This document shows, in pieces, positions 51,624 to 61,476 of a stretch of DNA of 64,000 nucleotides (position 1 is its first letter; the number at the start of each line of letters is the position of its first letter). The notes under the pieces are model-generated. The model made no database searches. It worked only from the letters and a program-made list of their open reading frames with translations, and had not been told where the DNA came from. Source of the stretch: Ruminococcus gauvreauii (lineage in GTDB: Bacteria > Bacillota > Clostridia > Lachnospirales > Lachnospiraceae); NCBI RefSeq assembly GCF_025151995.1, contig NZ_CP102290.1:2852001-2916000 (forward strand). Reading direction: 5' to 3'. The position numbers and the translations under genes are program-made.

Positions 51624-54600
51624 ATGTCCAGTAAGAAGGCAATCATGGACGGAAACGAAGCAGCTGCATATATCTCATATGCGTTTACGGAGGTTGCTGG
51701 GATTTTCCCGATCACCCCTTCATCCCCAATGGCGGAACATGTGGATGAGTGGGCGGCAAACGGCAAAAAGAACTTGTTTGGTCAGCCGGTAGAAGTAGTG
51801 GAAATGCAGTCGGAAGGGGGCGCTGCGGGTACCGTTCACGGAGCGCTGCAGGCGGGTGCTCTGACGACCACTTATACGGCTTCGCAGGGACTGCTTCTGA
51901 TGATTCCGAATATGTATAAGATTGCGGGTGAGATGCTTCCGGGAGTCTTTCATGTATCGGCCAGGACTCTTTCGGCTCATGCACTTTCTATATTCGGTGA
52001 CCACTCTGACGTCATGGGAGTCAGGAGCACAGGGTTTGGCATGCTTGCATCCTCTTCTCCGCAGGAAGTCATGGACCTGGGGGCGGTAGCACATCTGGCG
52101 GCTATTCACGGCAGAATGCCGATCCTGCATTTCTTCGATGGGTTCCGTACGTCACACGAGATTCAGAAGATCGATGCACTTGATTATGAAGACCTCAGAC
52201 CGCTGCTGGATATGGATGCAGTACGCGCGTTCCGTGCAAACTCTTTGAATCCGGAGCATCCTGCCACCAGAGGAACCACGGTAAATCCGGATATTTTTTT
52301 CCAGTGCCGTGAGGCTTTAAATGTAAAATACGACAAGATCCTTGATTCCGTAGAACATTACATGGGAGAGATCAATAAGTTGACCGGCCGGGACTATCAT
52401 CTGGTGAACTACTACGGGGCAGCGGATGCAGAGCGGGTGATCGTACTCATGGGATCAGCAGCAGAGACCGCAAAGGAAACCATCGATTACCTGGTGGCTA
52501 AGGGAGAGAAGGTCGGAATGCTGAACGTACATCTGTACCGCCCCTTCCCGGCAGAGTATTTCCTGAAGGCAGTTCCTGAGACGGCGAAGAAGATGGCGGT
52601 GCTGGACCGCACCAAAGAGCCGGGCGCCATGGGAGAGCCGCTGTACCAGGATATCTGTGCTGCCTATAAGGGAAAGGCGTCTGGCATGGAGATCGTAGCC
52701 GGACGCTATGGCCTGAGCTCCAAGGACACCACACCGGCACAGCTGGTAAGTGTGTTTGAAAATCTGAAGGAAGAACATCCGAAGGATAACTTCACCATCG
52801 GCATTGTGGATGATGTCACCTATACCTCACTCCCTGTGAGCGAGGAGATCAATACGACACCGGAAGGCGTAACCAATGCGGAATTCTGGGGATTAGGTTC
52901 AGACGGTACCGTCGGAGCCAATAAGAACTCCATCAAGATCATCGGTAATGCCACGGACCTGTACTGCCAGGCATACTTTGTATATGACTCCAAGAAATCA
53001 GGGGGACTGACACAGTCTCATCTGAGATTCGGCAAAGATCCCATCCGGGCTCCTTACCTGATCCAGGCGGCGGATTTTGTACAGTGCTCCAATCCATCCT
53101 ATGTGAATAAGTACGATATGGTTGCCAATCTGAAAGAAGGCGGTATTTTCCTGCTGAACTGCAGCTGGGATCAGGATGAACTGGAGAGACACCTGCCTGC
53201 ATCCATGAAACGTGCACTGGCGGAAAAACATGCCAGACTTTATACCATTGATGCCATCCGCATTGCCAGAGAGATTGGTCTCAGAAACCGGACCAATACC
53301 ATTCTGCAGGCATCCTTCTTCAAACTGGCAGAGGTAATTCCTCTGGAACAGGCAGTGGAAGAGATGAAAAACGCCAACTACAAGTCCTACTTTAAGAAAA
53401 AAGGCCAGGAGATTGTAGATATGAACAACAACGCCATTGACTACGGGATCAATGAACTCAAAGAGATTCAGATTCCGGACAGCTGGGCGGCAGCGGAAGA
53501 TGCACCGGATAAGCGCGATGTTCCGGAATTCATCACGGAAGTTGTCGATGTGATGAACCGTCAGCAGGGTGACGTTCTGAAAGTCAGCCAGATGACCAAG
53601 TACGGACTGGAGGATGGAACCTGGCCGTCCGGTACGACGAAATATGAGAAGCGGGGTGCGGCGGTGGACGTTCCCGAATGGGATGCCGCGAAATGTATTC
53701 AGTGTAACCAGTGTGCGCTGGTCTGCCCTCACGCCGCCATCCGTCCGGTTCTGGTTACCGAAGAAGAGAAGGCGGCGGCGCCGGCTGGATTTGAGACGGT
53801 ACAGACCAAAGGAAAAGGTCTTGAGAAATATGAATACCGTATGCAGGTATCCCCTTACGACTGTACCGGATGCGGAAGCTGCGTGAATGTATGTCCGTCA
53901 AAAGAAAAGGCGCTGTCGATGAAACCTCTGGAGAGTCAGATCAAAGAGGCTGCCAACTGGAACTATGGTGTGGATGAGGTAGAAATCAAGAAAGATGCCA
54001 TCAACAATAAGAGTGTTAAAAATATACAGTTTGCAAAACCATACTTTGAATTCTCGGGCGCCTGTGCCGGATGCGGCGAGACGCCGTACATCAAGCTGGT
54101 GACGCAGCTGTTCGGTGAAAGAATGTATATTACAAATGCATCCGGATGTTCTTCCGCGTACGGTGGATCCACTCCGGCATCACCGTACTGCACCGATAAG
54201 CGGGGATACGGGCCCAGCTGGGCGATGTCACTCTTTGAAGACAATGCGGAATATGCATATGGATATCTGCTGGGACAGGATACCATTAAAAAACAGCTGG
54301 TTGACAAGGTAGAGAAGCTGAAAGAGAGCGGTATCGCGCAGGAGGCATGTACAGCTTACCTTGAAAGAGGAAAGGATCCTGAGGTGACACGAGAGGTCAG
54401 CGACGCTCTTCTGGAAGCGATCGAAGGCGTGGAGAATGCAGAAGCTGCCTTTATCCGGGACAACAGGGAATTCCTCACCAAGAAGAGCGTATGGGCGTTC
54501 GGCGGCGACGGCTGGGCTTATGATATCGGTTACGGCGGTCTGGATCATGTGCTTGCAAGCGGACGCGATATCAACCTGCTGGTACTGGATACGGAGGTAT

Positions 54601-55130
54601 ATTCCAACACCGGCGGACAGGCTTCCAAGTCTACGGCTGCCAGCGCCATTGCCAAGTTTGCAGCAGGCGGAAAAGAGACCAAGAAGAAGGATCTGGGCAT
54701 GATGGCGATGAGCTACGGCTATGTCTATGTGGCACAGGTGGCACTGGGCTCAGATCCTGCACAGACGCTGAAAGCGATCCGTGAGGCGGAAGCATACGAC
54801 GGACCATCCCTGGTGATCTGCTACTGTCCGTGCATCGAGCACCATATGAAGGCTGCCATGGGCATGAGCATAACAGAAGAGAAGAATGCCGTTGATGCGG
54901 GATACTGGCATTTGTACCGTTACAATCCGGATCTGAAGAAGGAGGGCAGGAATCCCTTCCAGATGGATTCCAAAGAGCCTAAGGGCAGTTTCCGCGATTT
55001 CCTGATGGGAGAGAACCGGTATGCGTCCCTGAAGATCGCATTCCCGGAGAAAGCGGAAGAACTGTATGCCAAGGCGGAGGCAGATGCGAGAGAGCGTTAT
55101 GAGTCCTACATGAGGCTGACACAGCAATAA
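51624..55130 (+). CDS. nifJ: Pyruvate:ferredoxin (flavodoxin) oxidoreductase
   Basis: The 1168-residue homodimeric-type enzyme is complete. The N-terminal domain has FPITPSSPMAEH and the EMQSEGGAAG glutamate region. A ferredoxin-like domain has two Cys-x2-Cys-x2-Cys-x3-Cys clusters starting near residues 691 and 747. The C-terminal domain has a cofactor cluster (GACAGCGETP) and the thiamine pyrophosphate motif GDGWAYDIG near residue 961. It oxidises pyruvate to acetyl-CoA and CO2, reducing ferredoxin. GGAGG precedes the ATG. As first gene of the regulated block it can consume pyruvate made by downstream enzymes. Confidence 0.98.
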   Translation: MSSKKAIMDGNEAAAYISYAFTEVAGIFPITPSSPMAEHVDEWAANGKKNLFGQPVEVVEMQSEGGAAGTVHGALQAGALTTTYTASQGLLLMIPNMYKIAGEMLPGVFHVSARTLSAHALSIFGDHSDVMGVRSTGFGMLASSSPQEVMDLGAVAHLAAIHGRMPILHFFDGFRTSHEIQKIDALDYEDLRPLLDMDAVRAFRANSLNPEHPATRGTTVNPDIFFQCREALNVKYDKILDSVEHYMGEINKLTGRDYHLVNYYGAADAERVIVLMGSAAETAKETIDYLVAKGEKVGMLNVHLYRPFPAEYFLKAVPETAKKMAVLDRTKEPGAMGEPLYQDICAAYKGKASGMEIVAGRYGLSSKDTTPAQLVSVFENLKEEHPKDNFTIGIVDDVTYTSLPVSEEINTTPEGVTNAEFWGLGSDGTVGANKNSIKIIGNATDLYCQAYFVYDSKKSGGLTQSHLRFGKDPIRAPYLIQAADFVQCSNPSYVNKYDMVANLKEGGIFLLNCSWDQDELERHLPASMKRALAEKHARLYTIDAIRIAREIGLRNRTNTILQASFFKLAEVIPLEQAVEEMKNANYKSYFKKKGQEIVDMNNNAIDYGINELKEIQIPDSWAAAEDAPDKRDVPEFITEVVDVMNRQQGDVLKVSQMTKYGLEDGTWPSGTTKYEKRGAAVDVPEWDAAKCIQCNQCALVCPHAAIRPVLVTEEEKAAAPAGFETVQTKGKGLEKYEYRMQVSPYDCTGCGSCVNVCPSKEKALSMKPLESQIKEAANWNYGVDEVEIKKDAINNKSVKNIQFAKPYFEFSGACAGCGETPYIKLVTQLFGERMYITNASGCSSAYGGSTPASPYCTDKRGYGPSWAMSLFEDNAEYAYGYLLGQDTIKKQLVDKVEKLKESGIAQEACTAYLERGKDPEVTREVSDALLEAIEGVENAEAAFIRDNREFLTKKSVWAFGGDGWAYDIGYGGLDHVLASGRDINLLVLDTEVYSNTGGQASKSTAASAIAKFAAGGKETKKKDLGMMAMSYGYVYVAQVALGSDPAQTLKAIREAEAYDGPSLVICYCPCIEHHMKAAMGMSITEEKNAVDAGYWHLYRYNPDLKKEGRNPFQMDSKEPKGSFRDFLMGENRYASLKIAFPEKAEELYAKAEADARERYESYMRLTQQ

Positions 55131-55132
55131 TA

Positions 55133-55164
55133 CCAAGGGATTTTCCTTCGGGAAAATCCCTTGG
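55133..55164 (+). other. 14-pair UUCG-capped hairpin without T tract
   Basis: CCAAGGGATTTTCC and GGAAAATCCCTTGG pair perfectly around TTCG immediately after the nifJ stop. The following bases are AGGCAAATTG, not T-rich. It could be a partial terminator, an RNase barrier that protects the abundant nifJ message, or a processing site. Confidence 0.8.
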
Positions 55165-55171
55165 AGGCAAA

Positions 55172-55199
55172 TTGCACAAAATACTGACAAAAATATTAT
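55172..55199 (+). promoter_or_regulatory. Possible internal promoter for opine-dehydrogenase-like gene
   Basis: TTGCAC (55172-55177) and TATTAT (55194-55199) are 16 bases apart. Nearby, CATTGA (55252-55257) and TCAATG (55265-55270) form a small inverted repeat with a seven-base centre that could be an operator. Evidence is modest. Confidence 0.35.
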
Positions 55200-55312
55200 G
55201 GTATTTACTATATTTACACAAAGAGCGATTACTGTTACAATTAAATCAACACATTGAATGACAATCAATGAATAAGACCCAATGAAAATCGGGCAAGAAG
55301 GAGGAAATGAAA

Positions 55313-56542
55313 GTGTCAGCAGATATGAGCTATTTAAAGGACATGCCGATTGCTATCTTAGGCTGTGGTGCGGTAGGAAAGACGATGGCGGGGGATTGTG
55401 CACTGGCCGGATCCACAGTGAGACTTTGGGAACAGGAGAATTTTAAGCATAATCTGAAAAACCTGACGAGAACGGGAATTAAACTTACGGGTAACCAGTT
55501 CAGCTATTACGGATTTGAGAGACGCGGTGTAGGGCATGTGGATATGGTGACCACCGACATGGCGGAAGCGGTCAAAGGCGCCGGCATCATCATCGTAGCC
55601 ACGGTTGCAATGGCACATGAGGCTGTCTTCCGTCAGCTTGTGCCGCTTCTGGAAGACGGTCAGGTGATCCATATCCTTCCGGATAACTGCGGTACCTTCG
55701 TGTGCAGAAAGATCATGCGCGAACTGAACTGTACGAAAAAAGTGATCGTGGGTGCCTGGTATACGGCTCCTTACGGCGTCCGCATCGTCAGACGCGGCGG
55801 TGTTGTGACGAACGAATGTAAGATCGAGGACCGTATCACCACCATCCGCGGTGCGGCCCTGCCTCACTCGGATACCGATGCGTTTATCGAGTCCGCACAG
55901 TACATACCGGCGCTGGATGCCATCCGCACCGGCGACGGCTTCGTAAAAGGCACTACCGTGGTAGACATTAACCTGTCCAACGTCAATCCGGTGATCCATG
56001 TACCGGGAACTGTTCTCGGCGCTGCGGTCATGCAGAACTTTGATACGGTATTGGGACAGGATAAGAAGAACTACTCTCTGTATGGATTTGCCCTGTGTCC
56101 TGCTATCGCAGAAGTACAGGCAGTCTTCTGGGAGGAAGAAAAGGCACTGGCTAAAGCCATGAAAGTAGACATTTGTACCGTTAACTATGAAGACTTCTTT
56201 TCTCGTACCACCATGTACGGCAAAGAGTACATGGGACCGGACTTTGCAGTACCGTTTGAGGAGAAATATGAGAACTTCTACGGTGATGGTCCTTTTGATC
56301 TGGAGAACCGTTACATCACAGAAGACGTTCCGGTAGGATGCTATCTGATTCAGCAGCTGGGCAGGAAGTACAATGTTCCGACACCGACGGTTGACTGCAT
56401 GATCTATCTGGCAAATGTGATGATCAAACGCGACCTGATTGCAGGAAGCAAATATACTCTGGATTATCTGGATATTGATCATATGACAGATGAGCAGCTG
56501 CAGAAATATCTGTATGACGGAGAGTTTACTCCGAAACAGTGA
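55313..56542 (+). CDS. Opine dehydrogenase family (NAD/NADP octopine/nopaline dehydrogenase-like) oxidoreductase
   Basis: The GTG at 55313 is eight bases after AAGGAGG, while the ATG at 55307 is only two bases from it; I prefer the GTG (409 residues). The N-terminal Rossmann domain has GCGAVG at about 17-22 and later IIIVATVAMAHEAVF. The C-terminal helical domain has VNPVIHVPGTVLGA, resembling the conserved Asn-Pro-x2-His catalytic motif of opine dehydrogenases. These enzymes reversibly join or split an amino acid and a 2-oxo acid through a secondary amine. Placement before an amino-acid-type importer favours the catabolic direction. The actual substrate is unknown. Confidence 0.8.
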   Translation: MSADMSYLKDMPIAILGCGAVGKTMAGDCALAGSTVRLWEQENFKHNLKNLTRTGIKLTGNQFSYYGFERRGVGHVDMVTTDMAEAVKGAGIIIVATVAMAHEAVFRQLVPLLEDGQVIHILPDNCGTFVCRKIMRELNCTKKVIVGAWYTAPYGVRIVRRGGVVTNECKIEDRITTIRGAALPHSDTDAFIESAQYIPALDAIRTGDGFVKGTTVVDINLSNVNPVIHVPGTVLGAAVMQNFDTVLGQDKKNYSLYGFALCPAIAEVQAVFWEEEKALAKAMKVDICTVNYEDFFSRTTMYGKEYMGPDFAVPFEEKYENFYGDGPFDLENRYITEDVPVGCYLIQQLGRKYNVPTPTVDCMIYLANVMIKRDLIAGSKYTLDYLDIDHMTDEQLQKYLYDGEFTPKQ

Positions 56543-56609
56543 TATGAGGCGTAAGTTTCTCTCTCGTGGTTAAATATATGTGACTTTCAATTTGGGAAGG
56601 CCGTTTAGG

Positions 56610-56658
56610 AACAGTAGGCATATTTCAAATGGAATGATTGGAATATGCCTACTGTTTT
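56610..56658 (+). terminator. Terminator between dehydrogenase gene and livH
   Basis: AACAGTAGGCATAT (56610-56623) pairs perfectly with 56643-56656 and is followed by T residues and then A-rich DNA. The importer genes therefore probably have their own promoter within 56659-56740, though no convincing box pair is visible there. Confidence 0.88.
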
Positions 56659-56746
56659 ACAAAAAAATATTGTATTAAAAAAAATACAAGAGAGAGATCT
56701 GCAGTTGTAAATTTGTTACCTTATAAGAAAGAGTAGGAGGATAAAG

Positions 56747-57616
56747 ATGATTGAATTATTTATCAGCGCCTTTCTGAAGGGAGGCATGTATATCCTGATT
56801 GCCATGGGATTGTCGCTGGTTTATGGCGTCATGAAGATACCGAACTTTGCTCATGGAGAGTTCTATTTGATTGGTGCGTATTGCTCGTATATCGGGCTTT
56901 CCATGCTGAAACTTCCAGGTGTTGTTGTCATCGCCCTTGCGGCAGTGATGGGGTTTGTGTTTGGTGCGATTATTGAGCGTCTGACGTTCAACCCGCTGAG
57001 AAAGCGTTCGAAATCCGATTGGAGTCTGAACACGTTTCTCGTAACAGCAGGCATCAGTTTCGTGATACAGAATGTTGCACAGATGATCTTCACCGCGGAA
57101 TTCTGGGGAGTTGAAAAGATCTGGCAGGGTTCCCTTAACATAGCCGGAATCAACATTCCGACAGACCGCGTGATTTCGTTTGTGATTGCAATCGCAGTGG
57201 TTATTATCTTCTGGGCATTTTTGAAAAAGACCAGGACGGGAAATGCGATCACGGCCGTTTCGGAGAACGAGGAGGGCGCCATGCTGATGGGCGTTCAGAT
57301 CAATTCGATCCATACACTGACATTCGCGCTCAGCAGCATGCTGGCGGCGATTGCGGGAGCAGCGCTGATCTCCATCACGCCGGCATATCCTACGATGGGA
57401 TTGAAACCACTGTATTCCGCGTGGTTTGTAGTCATACTGGTAGGGCTTGGCAATCTGGAGGCGACGATTGTGGGTGCATTCATCGTATCGTTTATTGAAG
57501 TGTTTGCAACGTATTATGTGGGTGCCGCTTGGGCAGATGCCGTATCACTTTCTGTTATCGTAGTGATTCTGCTGATTAAGCCGACCGGACTGTTTGGTAA
57601 GAGAGTGAAAGTATAA
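56747..57616 (+). CDS. livH: Branched-chain amino acid-type ABC transporter permease
   Basis: The 289-residue protein has about eight membrane helices. It has the LivH signature near the start (LSLVYGVMKIPNFAHGEFYLIGAY) and the cytoplasmic coupling loop with TRTGNAITAVSENEEGAMLMGV. It forms half of the channel of an HAAT-family importer for amino acids, amides or related compounds. The specificity is set by the binding protein at 58683. AGGAGG lies before the ATG. Confidence 0.93.
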   Translation: MIELFISAFLKGGMYILIAMGLSLVYGVMKIPNFAHGEFYLIGAYCSYIGLSMLKLPGVVVIALAAVMGFVFGAIIERLTFNPLRKRSKSDWSLNTFLVTAGISFVIQNVAQMIFTAEFWGVEKIWQGSLNIAGINIPTDRVISFVIAIAVVIIFWAFLKKTRTGNAITAVSENEEGAMLMGVQINSIHTLTFALSSMLAAIAGAALISITPAYPTMGLKPLYSAWFVVILVGLGNLEATIVGAFIVSFIEVFATYYVGAAWADAVSLSVIVVILLIKPTGLFGKRVKV

Positions 57617-57639
57617 GAGAGGGGATTGAGGGATTTGCC

Positions 57640-58629
57640 ATGAAAGAGAATAAGACATCTAAATTTTCTGCGATACTGGGCAAAGTAGGATTAAGCCCTG
57701 TCAGCCTGCTGGCATTCATTGTTCTGGCTCTGTCTCCTATGTTTGCAGGGAATGAATATAACATCCGGCTTCTGTTGATGTGTGTGATGTATGGAACACT
57801 GGCGATGGGGTTTGACCTGTCAGCAGGTTATATCGGAGTAGCCAACTGGGGCTACGCAGCCCTGATGGGACTCGGCGGGTATACATCAGCACTTCTTTTT
57901 GAGCGGCTTGGCGTGTCGCCCTGGATCGGAATGATCTGTGCCGGGCTGATCGCCACGTTCGCTGGTCTGCTGATCGGTCTGCTGACGCTGCGTATGGACG
58001 GAATGTTTGCGGCACTGCTCGCATGGTTTGTCGGGCTGATTCTGATGAATGCCGCAAATGCAATGACAGGCCTGACGCGCGGAGCGCTTGGACTTCAGGT
58101 AAAACCACTGTTTGATACGCCGTGGGCCACACCGTATTTCTATGTGATATTTACGATCTGTGTGATCACGTATATCGTATTGAGAGTCATCGTAAAATCA
58201 AATCTCGGGCTTGCATTCACTGCTCTCGGACAGGATATGCAGACGGCCCGTACCACCGGTGTCAGCCCCCTGAAGTACAGGCTGATCAACTTCTGTATTT
58301 CCTGCTTCATCGCAGGTATTGTCGGCGGATTCTACGCTCATTATATCGGAATCCTGACTCCGACGCTGATGGCTACAAAGGGGACCATTCAGATCCTGGT
58401 AATCGCATACTTTGGAGGCCGGGGAAGCATCTGGGGACCATTGCTTGCAGCATTTATCACCATGCCGATCTTTGAGTCGATGAACTCACTGGTTGAGCTG
58501 AAGTACATCATCTATGGTCTGGTGCTGATCCTGATCATGATCTTCATGCCGAACGGACTCGCGGGATTCGAAAAACCGGTAAAAGCATTTTTCAGAAAAA
58601 GATTTGCCAGAAAAAATGAAAAGAAATAA
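57640..58629 (+). CDS. livM: Branched-chain amino acid-type ABC transporter permease
   Basis: The 329-residue protein has about nine helices. It carries the LivM pattern DLSAGYIGVANWGYAALMGLGGY and a coupling loop LGQDMQTARTTGVSPLKYRL, and ends in a basic tail. It pairs with the LivH-type protein encoded 23 bases upstream. Confidence 0.93.
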   Translation: MKENKTSKFSAILGKVGLSPVSLLAFIVLALSPMFAGNEYNIRLLLMCVMYGTLAMGFDLSAGYIGVANWGYAALMGLGGYTSALLFERLGVSPWIGMICAGLIATFAGLLIGLLTLRMDGMFAALLAWFVGLILMNAANAMTGLTRGALGLQVKPLFDTPWATPYFYVIFTICVITYIVLRVIVKSNLGLAFTALGQDMQTARTTGVSPLKYRLINFCISCFIAGIVGGFYAHYIGILTPTLMATKGTIQILVIAYFGGRGSIWGPLLAAFITMPIFESMNSLVELKYIIYGLVLILIMIFMPNGLAGFEKPVKAFFRKRFARKNEKK

Positions 58630-58682
58630 AGGGATCTTATAATAATGAAGGAATCTTATATTAAGAAAAGGAGAAAAAAGGT

Positions 58683-59969
58683 ATGAGAAAACGGACAAAA
58701 GCAACGATAGCATTATTTACGGCTGCAATGTGTGCATTTGGTACAGTGCTGACCGGCTGTGGCGGAGGCGGAGGTGCTTCTGCGGGGAAAGATGATGACG
58801 TACTGAAGATTGCCGTTCCGATTCCGCTGACCGGGGAGTCGGCAAAGGCAGGAAAGGAGATCCAGGATACCGTTACCCTGGCATTCGAGGAAGTTGGAAA
58901 TAAGGTCGGCAGCTATACGATAGAGCTTGATTTCGTAGATGCCACTTCAGACGCCGATAAGGGAGCACTGGCACTGGAAGAAGGCATCGTTAAGAGAGGC
59001 GACGAAGTGGTCTTGAGCAGCTGGAACAGCTCCGTGGCAGTAGCCATGGTGGATGTTGTCTCCAAGTATAAGGTTCCCTGGTACTTCTCCAGCTCCTCCT
59101 CCTCCGTTATCAATGAGAAGGTAGAAGGAAAAGAAGACGGCTACCTGCTGAGCAAGATCTGGCCGAAATCTGAGTCACTGGCGATCGGCTATTTCTCTCT
59201 GCTGCAGGAGATGATCGACGCGGGACAGTGGGATGCGTCCAGAGTGAAGTATGCAGTGTTCGCTGATGACACCGACTTTGGCCGTGTATTTGGTGAGACA
59301 GTAAAAGCATCCATGCCGGAATTTAACGGCGAGTTGGTGTATGAAGATTATACCGCGATCAACGTGACGGATTTCTACACTTCCATCACAAAGATGAAAG
59401 AGTCGGGCGCAGATATTGCATTTGTACAGCTGACCAATCCGGCAGCGGGTGCAGCCTTCATTAAACAGGCGAAAGAATCCAATCTGCCGGCCCTTCAGAC
59501 TTCAGATTGTTTTACAGAGGCGTCTAACTGGTATGAGCTGGCTGGGGATGCTGCAACCGGTACACTGGTGTGCCGCTCCAAACTGATCAATGAGAATGCG
59601 ATGAAATTCCAAAAAGCATTCGAAGATAAGTACGGATACACTCCGGCAGCTACAACCGGCGGCATCAACTACGACGGAGCGAAATTCCTGATCAAATGTA
59701 TCGAGGAATGCGAGAAGAAGTATGAGAAGGTGAATTCTGAGACAATGTATCAGTTCGGCAAAGAAGTTCTGCAGACCGGCGGAATCACATATGACGAGAG
59801 TGTTCTTGTCAGTTCTTATGAATACAATGAGGAAAACGGAATCGACCCGATCGTGGATGAGGATCATTTCTACTTCCAGGTAATACAGCTGGATGGTGAC
59901 AAGGAAGTTGTAGTCTGGCCGAGCGCTGACAAGGAAGCGGATGTGTTTGTACCGGACTATGCCAAATAA
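58683..59969 (+). CDS. livK: Substrate-binding lipoprotein, Leu/Ile/Val-binding protein type
   Basis: The 428-residue protein has a lipoprotein signal peptide with lipobox LTGC and Cys26, then a Gly-rich spacer. A type I periplasmic-binding fold follows: KIAVPIPLTGESAKAGKEI, then the SSSSSSVINEKV ligand-site region and a YGYTPAATTGGINYDGA stretch. It captures the substrate outside the cell for the LivHM channel. The family covers branched-chain amino acids, amides, urea and aromatic acids, so the ligand cannot be named. A Ser-rich loop at about 138-145 is notable in the expected carboxylate-binding region. Confidence 0.92.
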   Translation: MRKRTKATIALFTAAMCAFGTVLTGCGGGGGASAGKDDDVLKIAVPIPLTGESAKAGKEIQDTVTLAFEEVGNKVGSYTIELDFVDATSDADKGALALEEGIVKRGDEVVLSSWNSSVAVAMVDVVSKYKVPWYFSSSSSSVINEKVEGKEDGYLLSKIWPKSESLAIGYFSLLQEMIDAGQWDASRVKYAVFADDTDFGRVFGETVKASMPEFNGELVYEDYTAINVTDFYTSITKMKESGADIAFVQLTNPAAGAAFIKQAKESNLPALQTSDCFTEASNWYELAGDAATGTLVCRSKLINENAMKFQKAFEDKYGYTPAATTGGINYDGAKFLIKCIEECEKKYEKVNSETMYQFGKEVLQTGGITYDESVLVSSYEYNEENGIDPIVDEDHFYFQVIQLDGDKEVVVWPSADKEADVFVPDYAK

Positions 59970-59996
59970 TCATGCAGTAAGACGCAGGAGGTTATT

Positions 59997-60716
59997 ATGC
60001 TACTAGAGACAATTGACGTTGAAAAACGTTTTGGAGGATTGGTTGCAGTTAACAACGTTTCACTCCAGGTGGAAGAAGGAGAAGTTGTCGGTATCATCGG
60101 GCCAAACGGTGCCGGAAAGACGACATTTCTCAACTGCATCGCAGGATTCTATGCTCCGGATAACGGTAAGGTTTTGTTTCAGGGAAAAGAGATCACCGGG
60201 TCTGCGCAGGAAAAGCTGTGTCACCTCGGCATCTCCCGTACATTCCAGAATGTGCGTGGATTCCCGAAGATGACGGCGCTGGAGAATGTGATGGTCGGCT
60301 GTGTGTTTGGCGCCAGGAAGCCGAAGAATGCAAGGGAGAAGGCGCGGGAATTACTGGAGTTCGCGCAGTTCCCTCTTCCGGAAGATACGGTGGTTGAGAA
60401 CTTAAATACGATTCAGCTGAAACGGCTGGAGCTGGCGCGGTCCCTGGCGACAGACTGCAAGCTCCTGCTGCTGGACGAGGTGGCGGCGGGATTGACGCCC
60501 GCCGAGCTGCCGGACTTTATCGAGCTGGTTCGTAAAATCCGGGACAGCGGTGTGACGATCATATGTATCGAACATTTGATGCGTTTTATTACGGGAATTT
60601 GTGACAGGGTTGCTGTGCTCGAATTCGGAACAAAGATTGCAGAGGGAGTTCCGCAGGAAGTTCTGTCAGATGAAAAAGTAATCAGTGCCTATTTAGGGAA
60701 GACTGAGGTTCACTGA
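59997..60716 (+). CDS. livG: ABC transporter ATPase, LivG type
   Basis: The 239-residue protein has Walker A GPNGAGKTT, the Q-loop region ISRTFQNVRGFPKMTALENVMVG and Walker B LLLLDEVAAGLTP, with the switch His in CIEHLM. The ABC signature is not LSGGQ but LNTIQLKRLE, and the usual Pro after the Walker B Glu is Val. Such variants occur in some LivG subgroups, and LivF carries a normal signature, so the dimer may hydrolyse ATP asymmetrically. It is 27 bases after the binding-protein gene. Confidence 0.92.
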   Translation: MLLETIDVEKRFGGLVAVNNVSLQVEEGEVVGIIGPNGAGKTTFLNCIAGFYAPDNGKVLFQGKEITGSAQEKLCHLGISRTFQNVRGFPKMTALENVMVGCVFGARKPKNAREKARELLEFAQFPLPEDTVVENLNTIQLKRLELARSLATDCKLLLLDEVAAGLTPAELPDFIELVRKIRDSGVTIICIEHLMRFITGICDRVAVLEFGTKIAEGVPQEVLSDEKVISAYLGKTEVH

Positions 60717-60748
60717 TGATAGAAACCTAACGGGATGAGGTGAGACGA

Positions 60749-61453
60749 TTGCTTAAATTAGAACATGTAGATGCCGGTTATGGAAAGCTGAGCATTCTGT
60801 GGGATGTTTCGCTGGAAGTGAAAGAGGGTGAATTTGTCGCTCTGGTCGGCCCGAACGGAGCCGGAAAGACAACGACCCTTCGGGCGATTTCCAACATAAT
60901 CACACCTACAAAAGGAAAAGTTATATTTGACGGACATGACATTACGAACTCGTCTGTACAGGAGATCATGAAGACCGGTCTGAGCTATATCACGGATGAC
61001 GGCGCATTGTTCTCGGGGATGACGGTGTATCAGAACTTGAGAATGGGGGCCTATGCCATCAAGGACAAGGCAAAAATTCAGGAGAACTACGAAAGAGTTC
61101 TGCAGATGTTCCCGAGGCTGAAGGAGAGGTTAAAGCAGAACGCGGGGACGTTAAGCGGAGGTGAGCGCAAGATGCTGGCGATTGCCAGGGGACTGATGTC
61201 AGGGCCCAAGGCGATGCTCATCGATGAGCCTTCCCTCGGACTGGCTCCTAATATTGTGCTGCAGGTTCTTGAGACTTTAAAACAGCTGACAGAGAGCGGG
61301 GTTTCCATATTGCTGGTGGAACAGAATGTCAATACGACCTTACAGGTGGCAGACCGTGCCTACGTACTGGAGGACGGACGCGTGGTGCTCTCCGGCAAGA
61401 GTGATGAACTTCTGGCCAGTGACCATATTCAGAAAGCTTATCTGGGCATCTAG
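60749..61453 (+). CDS. livF: ABC transporter ATPase, LivF type
   Basis: I chose the TTG at 60749, six bases after GAGGTG, which gives the family's usual MLKLEHVDAGYG start (234 residues). A GTG at 60740 is an alternative. It has Walker A GPNGAGKTT, the canonical signature LSGGERKMLAIARG, Walker B AMLIDEPSLGLAP and the switch His replaced by Gln (LLVEQNVN), as usual for LivF. It powers the importer together with the LivG-type subunit. Confidence 0.93.
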   Translation: MLKLEHVDAGYGKLSILWDVSLEVKEGEFVALVGPNGAGKTTTLRAISNIITPTKGKVIFDGHDITNSSVQEIMKTGLSYITDDGALFSGMTVYQNLRMGAYAIKDKAKIQENYERVLQMFPRLKERLKQNAGTLSGGERKMLAIARGLMSGPKAMLIDEPSLGLAPNIVLQVLETLKQLTESGVSILLVEQNVNTTLQVADRAYVLEDGRVVLSGKSDELLASDHIQKAYLGI

Positions 61454-61476
61454 TTTTATGAAAGGATATCTATTTT

